A stretch of 64,000 nucleotides of DNA from Mycolicibacterium mageritense (GCF_010727475.1 NZ_AP022567.1:1550001-1614000); one strand, 5' to 3'; shown: positions 33,359-43,039, counted from the first letter of the stretch. The notes: a model not told the origin generated them from the letters alone. Program-made: numbers and translations.

Positions 33359-36244
33359 TCAGCTCGGCACCGGGATGGCCGCGGTGTCTTCGTCGTCATC
33401 GCGGCGTTGCGGTTGCGGTTTGCGGAACTGGTTGTCGCCGCGCGGATAGACGACCTGCGGCCACCAGAACCACCGGCCCAACAAGGTTGCGATCGACGGC
33501 ATCAACAACGACCGCACGATGAGGGTGTCGAGCAACAACCCGATCGCGATGGTCGAGCCCATCTGGGCCAGCACCACCAGTTCGCTGCCCAGCATCGCCG
33601 CCATGGTCGCGGCGAACACCAAGCCCGCCGAGGTCACCACGCCGCCGGTCCCGGCCATCGACCGGACGATGCCGGTCTTGAGGCCCGCGTAGATCTCGTC
33701 CTTGAACCGGGACACCAGCAGCAGGTTGTAGTCCGATCCGACCGCCAGCAGGATGATCACCGACATCAGCATGACCAGCCAGTGCACATGGATGCCGAAC
33801 AAGTCCTGCCACAACAACACCGAGATGCCGAAGGACGCGGCGATCGAGCTGGCCGCGGTGCCCACGATGACCAGCGCCGCCACCGCACTGCGGGTCAGGA
33901 TGAGCATGATCATGAAGATCAGCGTGAGGGCCGACACCACGGCGATCATCAGGTCGTAGCGGGCCCCGTCGCTCATGTCCTTGTACGTGGCCGCGACGCC
34001 GCCGAGGTAGATCTTGGCGTCCGACAGCGACGACATCTTCAAGCCCTCCTGGGCCGCCGTACGCTCGGCGTTGACACGGGCGATGCCCTCGGGTGTCGCG
34101 GGATCGCTCTGGTGCGTGATGAACATGCGCGCGGATTTGCCGTCAGGTGACAGGAACATCTTCAGGCCGCGCTCGAAATCGGGATTCTGGAACGCCTCCG
34201 GCGGCAGGTAGAACAGATCGTCGTTCTTGGCTTCGTCGAAGCTCTGCCCCATGGCCAGCGCCGTGTCGTTCATCGCCTGCATCTGGTCGAGCAGGGCCTT
34301 CTGCGAGTTGTACGACGCGAGCGACAGATCCCGGCTGGTCTTCATCGAGGCGATCGTCTGTGGCAGCAGCGCGGTCAGTTTCGGTGCCAGGTCTGCCAGT
34401 TGGTCGGTGTTGACCTGTACAGAGGCCGTCTTGTCGGTCAGCTCGTCGATGCCGTCGAGCGAATCGAAGACCGACCGCGCCGCGGCGCACATGGGTATGT
34501 CGAAGCAGTGCGGTTCCCAGTAGAAATAGTTGCGCAGGGGCCGGAACTGGTCGTCGAAGTTCGCGATGCTGTCGCGCAGTTTCTTGGTGACGTCGAGGAT
34601 CTCCTGCGACTTGGCGGCCGAGTCCTGGGTGAGCTTGGTCTGTTGGAGCGACAGTTGGTACTGCTCCTCCAGGATCGAGATCGAGACGTTCATCGCATCA
34701 ACCATTTTCAGCTGGTTGGCCAGTTGATCGCGCTGGAACGGCAGGTTCAGGTTCTGCGTCTGCCCCTGGATGGCGGTCTGGAACGGAATCGAACTGTGCT
34801 GGATGGGGATACCCAGTGGCCGGGTGATGCTCTGCACCATCGCGATGCCCTCCGTCCGCAACACGTTCTTGGCCACGCGGTCCAGCACCAGCATGTCGGC
34901 GGGGTTGCGCATGTCGTGGTCGGCCTCGACCAGCAGGATGTCGGGGTTCATGCGGGCCTGCGTGAAATGCCGGTCGGCCGAGGCGAATCCGATGTTCACC
35001 GGGGCGTCGGCGGGCAGGTACCACCGATCGTTGTAGGCCGGCTTGTATCCCGGGACGGCCACCACGCCGATCAGCACGATGAACGAGCTGGCCACCAGGA
35101 TCGGCGCGGGCCACCGCACCACCGCAGTGCCGACCTTGCGCCAGAACCGGCCTTTGGGCGGCTTTTTCGCCTCGTAGAGGCCCACCTTACTGCCGAGGAA
35201 CAGCACAGCGGGGCCCATCGTCACCGACGATGCCACCACCACGATCATGCCGATCGCGACGGGCGCACCCATGGTGCTGAAGTACGGCAACCGGGCGAAG
35301 CTGAGGCAGTACGTGGCGCCGGCGATCGTCAGGCCCGAACCGATGATGACCGGCGCGACCGACTTGAACGTCGTGTAGTAGGCGTCCTCGCGTTCCTCGC
35401 CGGCGCCGCGGGCTTCGCGGTAGCGGCCGAACAGGAAGATGCCGTAGTCGGTGGCGGCCGCAATTGCCAGCATCGTGAGGATGTTCCCGGCGAAGGTGGT
35501 CAGTCCGAACACGTCGTGAGTGGCCAGGACCGAGATCAGACCGCGTGATGACAGCAGCCCGATCGCGGTGAGCAGCAACTGCACCAGGGTGGTGCGGATC
35601 GAGCGGTAGACGATCAGCAGCATCACCGCAATCGCCACGAGCGTGTAGAGCGTGATCTGGCCGAGGCTGGCGTTGCCGATGACGTGCATGTCGTCGGTGA
35701 GGGCAGCGGGTCCGGCGACGTATGCCTGCACACCCGGCGGCGCGGGCGTGTCCTTGATGATGTCGCGCACCTTCTGCACGCCTTCATTCGCCAGCGTCTG
35801 GCCTTGCTGCCCAGCCAGATTCAGCATCACGTACGAGGCTTTGCCGTCGGCGCTCTGGGCACCGGCAGCGGTCAGCGTATCGCCCCAGAAGTCCTGGATG
35901 TGCTGGATGTGCTCGGGGTCTTCGCGAAGTTTGCGGATGATCTCGTCGTAGTAGCGGTGGGCATCCGGGCCCAGGGCCTGCTGCCCCTCGACCACCACCA
36001 TCACCGTGCTGTTGGAGTCGAATTCCTTGAAGTTGCCGCCCATCCGGTGCATTGCGATCATCGACGGCGCATCTTCGGGGGCCATCGGGGCGGAGTGCTC
36101 CTCGCCCACGATCTCGAGCTGCGGTGCGATGACGTTCACGACGACGGCGAACGCGACCCAGAACAGGATGACCGGGATGGCGAAGATGCGCAGGCTGTGC
36201 GCGACGAGCGGCCTGCGGGGATGTGCGTGAGTGTTCTTTGTCAT
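33359..36244 (-). CDS. MmpL-family RND transporter
   Basis: A 961-residue RND-superfamily exporter of the MmpL4/MmpL5 kind. It has 11-12 transmembrane segments and two large periplasmic loops. The second loop (about 420-770) is long and coiled, with QQTKLTQDSAAKSQEILDV-type heptads. The proton-path Asp residues are expected in AATDYGIFLFGRYREAR and VGSDYNLLLVSRFKDE, and DxxY is seen in both. It probably exports a lipid or siderophore across the inner membrane. The ATG at 36244 overlaps the mmpS stop (ATGA); longer starts would lie inside mmpS. MmpS/MmpL4-5 pairs of M. tuberculosis export mycobactins, one possible role here. Confidence 0.92.
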   Translation of the reverse strand: MTKNTHAHPRRPLVAHSLRIFAIPVILFWVAFAVVVNVIAPQLEIVGEEHSAPMAPEDAPSMIAMHRMGGNFKEFDSNSTVMVVVEGQQALGPDAHRYYDEIIRKLREDPEHIQHIQDFWGDTLTAAGAQSADGKASYVMLNLAGQQGQTLANEGVQKVRDIIKDTPAPPGVQAYVAGPAALTDDMHVIGNASLGQITLYTLVAIAVMLLIVYRSIRTTLVQLLLTAIGLLSSRGLISVLATHDVFGLTTFAGNILTMLAIAAATDYGIFLFGRYREARGAGEEREDAYYTTFKSVAPVIIGSGLTIAGATYCLSFARLPYFSTMGAPVAIGMIVVVASSVTMGPAVLFLGSKVGLYEAKKPPKGRFWRKVGTAVVRWPAPILVASSFIVLIGVVAVPGYKPAYNDRWYLPADAPVNIGFASADRHFTQARMNPDILLVEADHDMRNPADMLVLDRVAKNVLRTEGIAMVQSITRPLGIPIQHSSIPFQTAIQGQTQNLNLPFQRDQLANQLKMVDAMNVSISILEEQYQLSLQQTKLTQDSAAKSQEILDVTKKLRDSIANFDDQFRPLRNYFYWEPHCFDIPMCAAARSVFDSLDGIDELTDKTASVQVNTDQLADLAPKLTALLPQTIASMKTSRDLSLASYNSQKALLDQMQAMNDTALAMGQSFDEAKNDDLFYLPPEAFQNPDFERGLKMFLSPDGKSARMFITHQSDPATPEGIARVNAERTAAQEGLKMSSLSDAKIYLGGVAATYKDMSDGARYDLMIAVVSALTLIFMIMLILTRSAVAALVIVGTAASSIAASFGISVLLWQDLFGIHVHWLVMLMSVIILLAVGSDYNLLLVSRFKDEIYAGLKTGIVRSMAGTGGVVTSAGLVFAATMAAMLGSELVVLAQMGSTIAIGLLLDTLIVRSLLMPSIATLLGRWFWWPQVVYPRGDNQFRKPQPQRRDDDEDTAAIPVPS

Positions 36245-36681
36245 GCGGACTTCACCAGGCAGTACGTCTGGGCGTTGATGCCATCGGCTGATTTCTCCTC
36301 GCGGACAATGCCGTTCACGGTGACCCGGCATCCGATTGCGTCCCCCTCTGCGCGCGCCATCAGGTTGGCGCTGACCGTGGGCAACGTGGTCTGCAGCGTG
36401 ATCGACCACGGCAGGGTCGCGGTGATCTCGTGAACCTTGGCGTCGGGATCGAAATAGCTGATCTGGGCGGTTGCCCCGGCAGGACCGTATACGTCATAGA
36501 CGAGGATTTTCGGGTTGAACTGGACGATCTCGATGCCGGCGCCCGCGTTCGCGTTGAGGTCTTCGGAACCGAACATCCGATGCAGTCGCGATACGACCAA
36601 CCCAGAGATGGCCAGCACCACCACCAGCACCAGCGGAATCCACGCATGCTTGAACAGCCGTGCAACCGGCATGGCCTTCAC
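36241..36681 (-). CDS. MmpS-family membrane-anchored accessory protein
   Basis: About 146 residues: a short cytoplasmic N-terminus, one transmembrane helix (WIPLVLVVVLAISGLVVSRL) and a periplasmic beta domain with the family pattern VYDVYGPAGATAQISYFD and CRVTVNGIVREEKSADG. The two conserved cysteines near CRVTVN and TYCLVKSA may form a disulphide. MmpS proteins work with the MmpL encoded next to them. I chose the GTG at 36681 because GGGGAGG lies five bases upstream. The ATG at 36672 is an alternative, and the longer frame to 36747 is less likely. Confidence 0.88.
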   Translation of the reverse strand: MKAMPVARLFKHAWIPLVLVVVLAISGLVVSRLHRMFGSEDLNANAGAGIEIVQFNPKILVYDVYGPAGATAQISYFDPDAKVHEITATLPWSITLQTTLPTVSANLMARAEGDAIGCRVTVNGIVREEKSADGINAQTYCLVKSA

Positions 36682-37013
36682 CAACACCTCCCCGACATCA
36701 CTCGACCACGCCCGTGGAACGCGATAACGACACTCGTTCATTTCCACGGCGAATTAGTTCGAATAACTATGTACAGCGGGGAGGAACTTTACACCGGTCG
36801 AAATGGAGACGCACCTTCAGGCAACTTCCTGTGAAGTCGCTGAAAAGTGGCTGGGCGCAGCGTCTTCAAGCTAGGCGAATGCCCAGCACCGCACCGACAT
36901 TGACGATCGCCACCCCCACGCAGGCAAGCCGCAGCGGGGTAGCCCTTACGTCGGCTAACTAGCTGGGCTAGACTATATGTATAGTTTCTCTATATATAAT
37001 TAGTGAGGGCGCC
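36682..37013. promoter_or_regulatory. Divergent control region of mmpS/mmpL and a sigma factor gene
   Basis: These 332 bp contain no convincing gene. TAGTT-CGAAT-AACTA (36755-36769) is an inverted repeat suited to a TetR-type site in front of mmpS. ACTATA-TG-TATAGT (36972-36985) lies in an AT-rich stretch ending 28 bp before the sigma factor start and may be its promoter or an operator. Confidence 0.45.
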
Positions 37014-37652
37014 ATGCATGACACCACATTCGATTGCAGCCGGTCGTATCCCGAGATCGATGCCCGCTTCGTGATCCAAGCGCTGCCGCACATCGACCAG
37101 ATCTCCAGAGGCGCCCGTCGCCTGACCATCAACACCTACGACGCCGAGGATCTGGTGCAGGACACGTTTCTCAAGGCTTACAGCGGTTTTCGCACCTACC
37201 AGGACGGCACCAACATTCGGGCCTGGTTGTTCCGCATCATGTACAACACCTGGACCAACAACTACCGCATCCGACAACGACGGCCGCAAGAGGTGCTGTG
37301 CGAGCAGTTCACCGACTTTCAACTCTCGGCCGAGCAGAATCACACCTCAGCCGGCCTGCGATCGGCTGAGATCGAAGCCCTCGACGCACTGGGCGACGAC
37401 GAAATCGCACACGCGCTCAGGGCGATACCGCCGGCCAACCGGCTCGCGGTATACCTTGCCGATGTCGAGGGCTACCAGTATCGCGAGATCGCCGCGCTCA
37501 TGGGAATCCCCATCGGCACCGTGATGTCCCGACTTGCCCGGGGCCGCAGGCGATTGCGCGAACTGCTCGCCGATGTCGCCGCCGAACGCGGGATGGCACG
37601 GCGCAGTGACGGCTATGCAGCAGCGCCGTTCGCCGCACGCCGACCGAGATAG
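37014..37652 (+). CDS. ECF RNA polymerase sigma factor (SigH/SigR-like)
   Basis: A 212-residue extracytoplasmic-function sigma factor. Region 2 is AEDLVQDTFLKAYSGFRTYQ followed by NIRAWLFRIMYNTWTNNYR. Region 4 is AVYLADVEGYQYREIAALMG, then IPIGTVMSRLARGRRRLREL, with the DNA-reading helix GTVMSRLARGRR. It resembles the oxidative and heat stress factors SigH/SigR. No anti-sigma gene of the HCC zinc type lies beside it. It ends tail-to-tail with a second, related sigma gene, overlapping it by 40 bp. Confidence 0.9.
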   Translation: MHDTTFDCSRSYPEIDARFVIQALPHIDQISRGARRLTINTYDAEDLVQDTFLKAYSGFRTYQDGTNIRAWLFRIMYNTWTNNYRIRQRRPQEVLCEQFTDFQLSAEQNHTSAGLRSAEIEALDALGDDEIAHALRAIPPANRLAVYLADVEGYQYREIAALMGIPIGTVMSRLARGRRRLRELLADVAAERGMARRSDGYAAAPFAARRPR

Positions 37653-38230
37653 CCTCGTGCAGTGCCGAGTTCGGCGAGCAGATCACGCAGATTTCGCCGG
37701 CCACGATGCAGTCGCGACATCACCGTGCCCACGGGAATCTGCAGAATGTCGGCGATCTCCTTGTACTGGAAGCCTTCGACGTCGGCGTAGTAGACGACGA
37801 TGCGCTGGAAGTCGGGCAGTTGCCCCAGGGCCTGCCGAACCTCGTCATCCCCCATGGCGTCGAGCGCGGCCAGTTCCGCGGACGCCAACTCGACCGAGGA
37901 ACGTCGCGCGACAGCCGCGAGTTGGGCATCGTTGATCGCGTCGGCGAGCACCTCTTCGGGCCGCCGTTGCGCAGTGCGATACGCGTTGATCCACGTGTTG
38001 GTCAGGATGCGGAACAGCCAGGCCCGAATGTTGGTGCCGTCCCGATAGGTGTGAAAGCTCGCGTACGCCTTGACCATGGTCTCCTGCACCAGATCCTCGG
38101 CATCGGCGGCGCTGCGCGTGTACCGGCAGGCAGCCGAGTACAGCTGATCCAGCAGCGGCAACGCGTCGCGTTCGAAACGCTTTGTCAGATCGTCATTTTC
38201 GAGCACTTTTGCCCGACCGGTTGATGGCAT
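37613..38230 (-). CDS. ECF RNA polymerase sigma factor (SigH-like, paralogue)
   Basis: About 205 residues, closely related to the convergent gene at 37014. Region 2 is AEDLVQETMVKAYASFHTYR with NIRAWLFRILTNTWINAYR; region 4 is VYYADVEGFQYKEIADILQ with IPVGTVMSRLHRGRRNLRDL. It is even closer to mycobacterial SigH (FERDALPLLDQLY at the N-terminus). The ATG at 38230 has GGGAG upstream; an earlier ATG at 38356 would add 42 residues. No anti-sigma gene adjoins it. It is divergent from the purine permease gene. Confidence 0.88.
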   Translation of the reverse strand: MPSTGRAKVLENDDLTKRFERDALPLLDQLYSAACRYTRSAADAEDLVQETMVKAYASFHTYRDGTNIRAWLFRILTNTWINAYRTAQRRPEEVLADAINDAQLAAVARRSSVELASAELAALDAMGDDEVRQALGQLPDFQRIVVYYADVEGFQYKEIADILQIPVGTVMSRLHRGRRNLRDLLAELGTARGYLGRRAANGAAA

Positions 38231-38486
38231 GGCCCCGCTCCCGCCATTGGTCGTATGCCTGGTATCGGATACGTCGCTATCTGAAGCTATCTCGCACGGC
38301 CAACCGGCCCCAGGGGGTTTCCCTCCGGATTCGAGACGGTTTACCGCAGAAGTCATGTTCGGAGCATGGCACCTCAACTTAACTTGAGGTCAACTCCTCC
38401 CTCTCCCCGACGCGATAACGACCAAGAAACAAACACTCACTCCAACGCAACACGCGGAGCGCACGCTGCCTTTAGGGTCATCAGCT

Positions 38487-39899
38487 ATGAATCGCCTCGA
38501 TCGCTTCTTCGAGATCTCGGCCCGTGGCTCCACGGTCTCCTCCGAGGTCCGCGGCGGCCTGGTCACCTTCATCGCGATGGCCTACATCATCGTGCTGAAT
38601 CCGGTGATCCTGTCGGGCTCTGCCGATGTCGACGGCAACAAGCTCGAATTCGCGCAGGTTTCGGCCACCACGTGCCTCGCGGCGGGCGTGATGACGATCC
38701 TGTTCGGCATCATCGCGCGCCTGCCGTTCGCGTTCGCCGCGGGTCTTGGCATCAACTCGTTCCTGGCCACCACCGTGGTGGGCTCGATCACCTGGCCCGA
38801 GGCGATGGGCCTCGTGGTCATCGACGGCCTGATCATCGTGGCATTGGCGGCCAGCGGGTTTCGCCGCCTGGTCTTCGACGCCGTCCCCATGCAGCTCAAA
38901 CTGGCGATCACCGCGGGCATCGGGCTGTTCATCCTGTTCATCGGCCTTGTCGATGCCGGGTTCGTCGGCTCGACCGGGCTGCCATCTCCCCCGGTGGGGC
39001 TCGGCACCGGCGGCGTCGGCTCGATCAACACCGTGCCGACGGTGGTCTTCGTGTTCACCCTGCTGGTCACCGGAATCCTGGTGGCGCGAAAGGTGCGCGG
39101 CGGCATCCTGATCGGCCTGGTGACGGGCACCGTCGCGGCCGTCGTCGTCGAGGCGATCTGGCACCTCGGGTCAGCCCAGGAAAAGCCCGGCGGATGGGGT
39201 TTGTCGGTCCCGACACTGTCCGGCTCGCCGTTCGCGCTGCCCGATCTTTCGCTGGTCGGCGAGGTCAGCCTCGGCAGCTTCAGCCGGATCGGCGTCCTGG
39301 CCGCGATCATGCTGGTGTTCACCCTGGTGTTCGCGAACTTCTTCGACGCCATGGGAACCATGACGGGCCTGTCCCGCGAGGCCGGGCTGTCCGACGACAA
39401 GGGCAACTTTCCACGGCTCAAATCGGCACTGATCGTCGAAGGCGCCGGAGCCGTCGTCGGCGGATCCGCGTCGGCCTCGTCGAACACCGTCTTCATCGAA
39501 TCCGGCGCGGGTATCGAGGAGGGTTCCCGCACCGGATTCGCCAACCTGATCACGGGCCTGCTGTTTCTGGCAGCCATGTTCGTCGCCCCACTGGCCTCGA
39601 TCGTGCCCACCGAGGTGGCCGCGGCCGCCCTGGTGATCGTCGGCGCGATGATGGTGTCGCAGCTGCGCCACATCGACCTTTCCGAATTCTCGGTGGCATT
39701 GCCCGTGGTGCTCACCGTGGCGACCATGGCGTTCAGTTACTCGATCGCCAACGGCATCGGGGTCGGTTTCGTGGCATGGGCGGTGCTGCGCTCGGCCGCG
39801 GGAAAGGCCCGGGAAGTCAGCCCGTTGCTGTGGATCGTGGCCGCGGGCTTCGTGCTGTACTTCGCGCGCGGCTGGATCGAGTCCCTCATCGGGATGTAG
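38487..39899 (+). CDS. Purine permease, AzgA/PbuG type (NCS2 superfamily)
   Basis: A 470-residue membrane transporter with about 12-14 helices. The N-terminal block EISARGSTVSSEVRGGLVTF, then MAYIIVLNPVIL, and the FANFFDAMGTMTGLSREAGL segment are typical of the adenine/guanine/hypoxanthine branch. The conserved loop GGSASASSNTVFIESGAGI belongs to the substrate site. It brings nucleobases into the cell by proton symport. It stands alone between the sigma factor gene and the azoreductase. Confidence 0.9.
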   Translation: MNRLDRFFEISARGSTVSSEVRGGLVTFIAMAYIIVLNPVILSGSADVDGNKLEFAQVSATTCLAAGVMTILFGIIARLPFAFAAGLGINSFLATTVVGSITWPEAMGLVVIDGLIIVALAASGFRRLVFDAVPMQLKLAITAGIGLFILFIGLVDAGFVGSTGLPSPPVGLGTGGVGSINTVPTVVFVFTLLVTGILVARKVRGGILIGLVTGTVAAVVVEAIWHLGSAQEKPGGWGLSVPTLSGSPFALPDLSLVGEVSLGSFSRIGVLAAIMLVFTLVFANFFDAMGTMTGLSREAGLSDDKGNFPRLKSALIVEGAGAVVGGSASASSNTVFIESGAGIEEGSRTGFANLITGLLFLAAMFVAPLASIVPTEVAAAALVIVGAMMVSQLRHIDLSEFSVALPVVLTVATMAFSYSIANGIGVGFVAWAVLRSAAGKAREVSPLLWIVAAGFVLYFARGWIESLIGM

Positions 39900-39912
39900 G
39901 GCCCGGTTGCGC

Positions 39913-40557
39913 TCAGGCGACGTGCTCGTTGGCTTCCCACAGCCCATCGATTTCGGCGATCGCCCGCTGCAGGCTTTCCCTGGCCAGCGGTTTGAGGTCG
40001 GCCATGGCCGGATTGCTGTCGGCCATGGTGAGCTCGGCGATGATGAACCTCGGTTGCATGCCGGTAAGTGACACGGCGTGCGGCAACCACGTTTCGGCGT
40101 GATCCCACCCGTGTCGCGGGGTACCGGCCCCGTAACCGCCGCCGCGGCTTTCGATCACGACGAAGTCGGCATGCCCGAGCAGGCCCGTCCCGTCCTCGCC
40201 GATAGACAGTCCCGGGGCCACGAGGTGATCCACCCACGCCTTGACAGTGCTCGGCGGTCCGTAGTTGTACAGCGGCAGCCCGAGCAGGACCGTGTCGGCA
40301 CGCTTGATCTCGTCGATGAGTTCCTCGCTCAGCGCGAACGACGCGTGCTGTGCCGGCGTGCGCTCTGCGGCAGGCACCAGACGCGCCATTCCGGTGCCGG
40401 CGTCCAGATGCGGAATCGGGTCGGCGGCCAGATCGCGGTAGGTCACCGCGCCCCCGGGATGCGTGTCGCGCCACCGCTCAACCGCATGCGCGGTCAACCG
40501 GCGGCTCACCGAGTTCGGCCCCTGAACTGACGAGTCGAGGTGCAGAAGGTGCGCCAT
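39913..40557 (-). CDS. FMN-dependent NADH:azoreductase / quinone reductase (AzoR-like)
   Basis: A 214-residue flavodoxin-fold reductase. It starts HLLHLDSSVQGPNSVSRRLT, the FMN phosphate loop of the AzoR/AcpD family, and has VLLGLPLYNYGPPSTVKAWVDH as the second flavin contact and ESRGGGYG as the third. It reduces quinones or azo compounds using NAD(P)H. The ATG at 40557 is the natural start; the open frame upstream runs into the divergent MarR gene. The MarR partner and the operator between them suggest induction by electrophiles or quinones. Confidence 0.9.
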   Translation of the reverse strand: MAHLLHLDSSVQGPNSVSRRLTAHAVERWRDTHPGGAVTYRDLAADPIPHLDAGTGMARLVPAAERTPAQHASFALSEELIDEIKRADTVLLGLPLYNYGPPSTVKAWVDHLVAPGLSIGEDGTGLLGHADFVVIESRGGGYGAGTPRHGWDHAETWLPHAVSLTGMQPRFIIAELTMADSNPAMADLKPLARESLQRAIAEIDGLWEANEHVA

Positions 40558-40573
40558 GAGTCTCCCATCGTAG

Positions 40574-40614
40574 ATAATGAATGCTACAACGATCATATAT
40601 ACACCATTGATTAT
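40574..40614. promoter_or_regulatory. AT-rich divergent operator between azoreductase and MarR genes
   Basis: ATAATGAAT (40574-40582) and ATTGATTAT (40606-40614) are inverted repeats matching at 8 of 9 positions, 23 bp apart, in a 71-bp gap. This is a natural place for the MarR protein to control both genes. Confidence 0.5.
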
Positions 40615-40628
40615 TATTTCATTCCCGT

Positions 40629-41114
40629 ATGCTGGCCGACGTGGCCAAGAGCAAGCACCGGACGCAGAACGTCCAGCTTGCGGGCCCACTCCTGGACTAT
40701 CTGGCCCGCCGCATCCGCGCCGAAGCCGAGCTGGAGTTCCGCCAGTTCAACCTCCGCGCACGCCACGTCATCGCGCTGACTCTGTTGCGAGACTTCGGCG
40801 AACGCAGCCAGTCGGATCTCGCCGAGGCGTTGGGCGTCGAGCCCACCAACCTGGTCATCCTGCTCAACGAACTCGAAGCATCCGGGCTGGTGGAACGCCG
40901 ACGCTCGACCGAGGACCGACGCCGCCACATCGTCCTGCTGACCGACGCCGGTGCGCGCAAGCTCTCAGACGTCGAGGACGTGGTGGCAGACATCGAGGAT
41001 CGGATGTTCTCGGCGCTCGACACCGACGAGCGCGCCACCCTCTACACGTTGTTGCAGCGCGCAGCCGCGGCCGCATCAGGCGGGCCCGAGGTGCCTGCAG
41101 CCTGCTCGGGCTGA
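40629..41114 (+). CDS. MarR-family transcriptional regulator
   Basis: A 161-residue winged-helix regulator. The DNA-binding part is ERSQSDLAEALGVEPTNLVI, then LLNELEASGLVERRRSTEDRRR with the DRR wing tip. N- and C-terminal helices form the dimer. It is divergent from the azoreductase gene and is probably its repressor, released by phenolic or quinone-like compounds. No cysteine lies in the sensing region, so direct thiol sensing is unlikely. Confidence 0.9.
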   Translation: MLADVAKSKHRTQNVQLAGPLLDYLARRIRAEAELEFRQFNLRARHVIALTLLRDFGERSQSDLAEALGVEPTNLVILLNELEASGLVERRRSTEDRRRHIVLLTDAGARKLSDVEDVVADIEDRMFSALDTDERATLYTLLQRAAAAASGGPEVPAACSG

Positions 41115-41176
41115 GCATGGCCGGTAATCTTCACAGGCATGGGGACGAGCCGCTTGCGCGATGAGAGAACGTACCG

Positions 41177-42124
41177 GTGAGCGCCGGTTTGTTCGGTTTG
41201 CTCGACGACATCGCCGCCCTGGCGCGACTCGCGGCCGCGTCGATCGATGACATCGGCGCGGCGACGGGCAAGGCGACCGCCAAGGCCGCAGGCGTGGTCA
41301 TCGACGACACCGCGGTCACACCGCAATACGTGCACGGGATCACCGCCGACCGGGAACTGCCGATCATCAAGAAGATCGCGATCGGGTCGCTGCGCAACAA
41401 GATCCTCTTCATCTTGCCCGCAGCACTGCTGCTGAGTCAGTTCGTACCGTGGCTCCTGACGCCGATCCTGATGCTCGGCGCGACCTACCTCTGCTACGAG
41501 GGCGCCGAGAAGGTGCTGGGCTGGCTACCGGGACAGCACGGGCACGACGCACATGCGGCACCCACCGCGGCGGCCGGAGCCGACTCCGAGAAGTACATGG
41601 TGACCGGCGCGATCCGTACCGACTTCATCCTCTCAGCCGAGATCATGGTGATCGCGCTCAACGAAGTGGCCGACCAGTCCTTCCTGCCGCGGCTCATCAT
41701 CCTGGTCATCGTCGCCCTGGTGATCACGGCCGCGGTCTACGGCGTCGTCGCGGGCATCGTGAAGATGGACGACATCGGACTGAGCCTCGCCCAGCGCACG
41801 TCGCGGATTGCGCAGACGATCGGGCGCGGGCTCGTCGCCGGAATGCCCAAGCTGCTGTCCGCGCTCTCGATCATCGGTACCGTGGCCATGTTGTGGGTCG
41901 GCGGCCACATCCTGCTCGTCGGGACGGACACCCTCGGTTGGCACACGCTCTACGGGCTCGTGCACCACGCCGAGGAGTGGGTGCACCACGCGGTTCCGGG
42001 TGTCGGCGCGGTGCTGGCGTGGCTCACGAACACGGCCGCCTCGGCCGTCATCGGGTTGATCGTCGGAGGCGTGGTGGTGGCGATCATGCATGTCCTGCCG
42101 TTCGGCAAGAAGTCCCACCGTTGA
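41177..42124 (+). CDS. DUF808-family multi-pass membrane protein
   Basis: A 315-residue protein of the DUF808 (YedI-like) family. The signature start SAGLFGLLDDIAALARLAAAS and the segment DDTAVTPQYVHGI are clear. About five to six transmembrane helices follow, with a middle stretch DSEKYMVTGAIRTDFILSAE characteristic of the family, and a His-rich loop (HGHDAHAA). The function of the family is not known. GTG start; appears monocistronic. Confidence 0.85.
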   Translation: MSAGLFGLLDDIAALARLAAASIDDIGAATGKATAKAAGVVIDDTAVTPQYVHGITADRELPIIKKIAIGSLRNKILFILPAALLLSQFVPWLLTPILMLGATYLCYEGAEKVLGWLPGQHGHDAHAAPTAAAGADSEKYMVTGAIRTDFILSAEIMVIALNEVADQSFLPRLIILVIVALVITAAVYGVVAGIVKMDDIGLSLAQRTSRIAQTIGRGLVAGMPKLLSALSIIGTVAMLWVGGHILLVGTDTLGWHTLYGLVHHAEEWVHHAVPGVGAVLAWLTNTAASAVIGLIVGGVVVAIMHVLPFGKKSHR

Positions 42125-42186
42125 GTCCGCGCTGACGGCGTAACGCACTCGCACTTTCACGCCGTACCCGCAGAGTCAATGGGGTG

Positions 42187-42924
42187 CTAGCTCGCGTTCT
42201 GAACGATCCACCGCTGACCGGCTTCAGCGGCCCGTACCAGCGCGCCGAACTCGCCGAAATAGCCGGCGACGGCTCCGACCCACGGCAACATGCCGAGGTA
42301 GTGGAAAACCCCTCGCGGATGCGGTCGCTTGCCGAGTTCGTCGCCGATCGCGTTCAGAATGCCCGCAAGCTGCCAGAGCTTCCTGGGCAGCGACATCTCC
42401 GCCCAGTCGGCCGACCACTCCGGCGCGGGCACCGCACCGGGCTCATCGACCAACTCGCGCCCGCACAGCACCGAGGCCAGCAGGCGCACCTGTGTCGAGT
42501 GGTCGGTGACCCCGTATTCACGGGCCACCGCGCACAACACCAGGGCCTGGTTGGCGAATCCGAACAAGTCCTGCACAGGCAGCCGGCTCGCGAGTGCGCC
42601 GAATACCCCGGGAAAGGCCACGACCACGGTGTCCAACGCCCCCACCCGGCGAACCCACCAGTGGATGCGGGCTGCGCGGTCCTTGCGCTCCCATGCCTGT
42701 GTTCCCGGCACGTCAGCGCAGTTGAGCAGGCACGCCAGGAAATCCAGCGCCTTGCCGGTGACTCCGGTTCCAGCCCCGAGATCGTGCGAACGCCGGCGCA
42801 GTCCGAGCGGATCCACTTCGGCCAACACGTCGAGAATCACGTCGATCAGTCCCACGGCCCGCCCGAGGGCGTCGGCGACGTCGGCGTCCGTCAGGTCTGC
42901 TTTCGGCATCGGAATGACACTCAC
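42187..42924 (-). CDS. Uncharacterised protein, 245 residues
   Basis: I do not recognise a family. The protein is mostly helical with moderate hydrophobic stretches (VVVAFPGVFGALAS, FGFANQALVLCAVARE), which may be buried or membrane-associated, and a conserved-looking Trp/Arg cluster (WERKDRAARIHWWVRRVG). There is no signal peptide. The GTG at 42924 gives VSVIPMPKADLTDADVAD; the frame stays open six codons further. It is divergent from the SDR gene (115-bp gap) and convergent with DUF808. Confidence 0.65.
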   Translation of the reverse strand: MSVIPMPKADLTDADVADALGRAVGLIDVILDVLAEVDPLGLRRRSHDLGAGTGVTGKALDFLACLLNCADVPGTQAWERKDRAARIHWWVRRVGALDTVVVAFPGVFGALASRLPVQDLFGFANQALVLCAVAREYGVTDHSTQVRLLASVLCGRELVDEPGAVPAPEWSADWAEMSLPRKLWQLAGILNAIGDELGKRPHPRGVFHYLGMLPWVGAVAGYFGEFGALVRAAEAGQRWIVQNAS

Positions 42925-43039
42925 GGGCCCATCTTGGTGCACTTCGGCTCGGCGTGGGTGAAACCAAAACGCGTGGCGAGGCTCTCGTGGGCCGGTCTTG
43001 CGGCCACTTTCCGGGTGTCGCGATGGCTAACGTCGCGGC

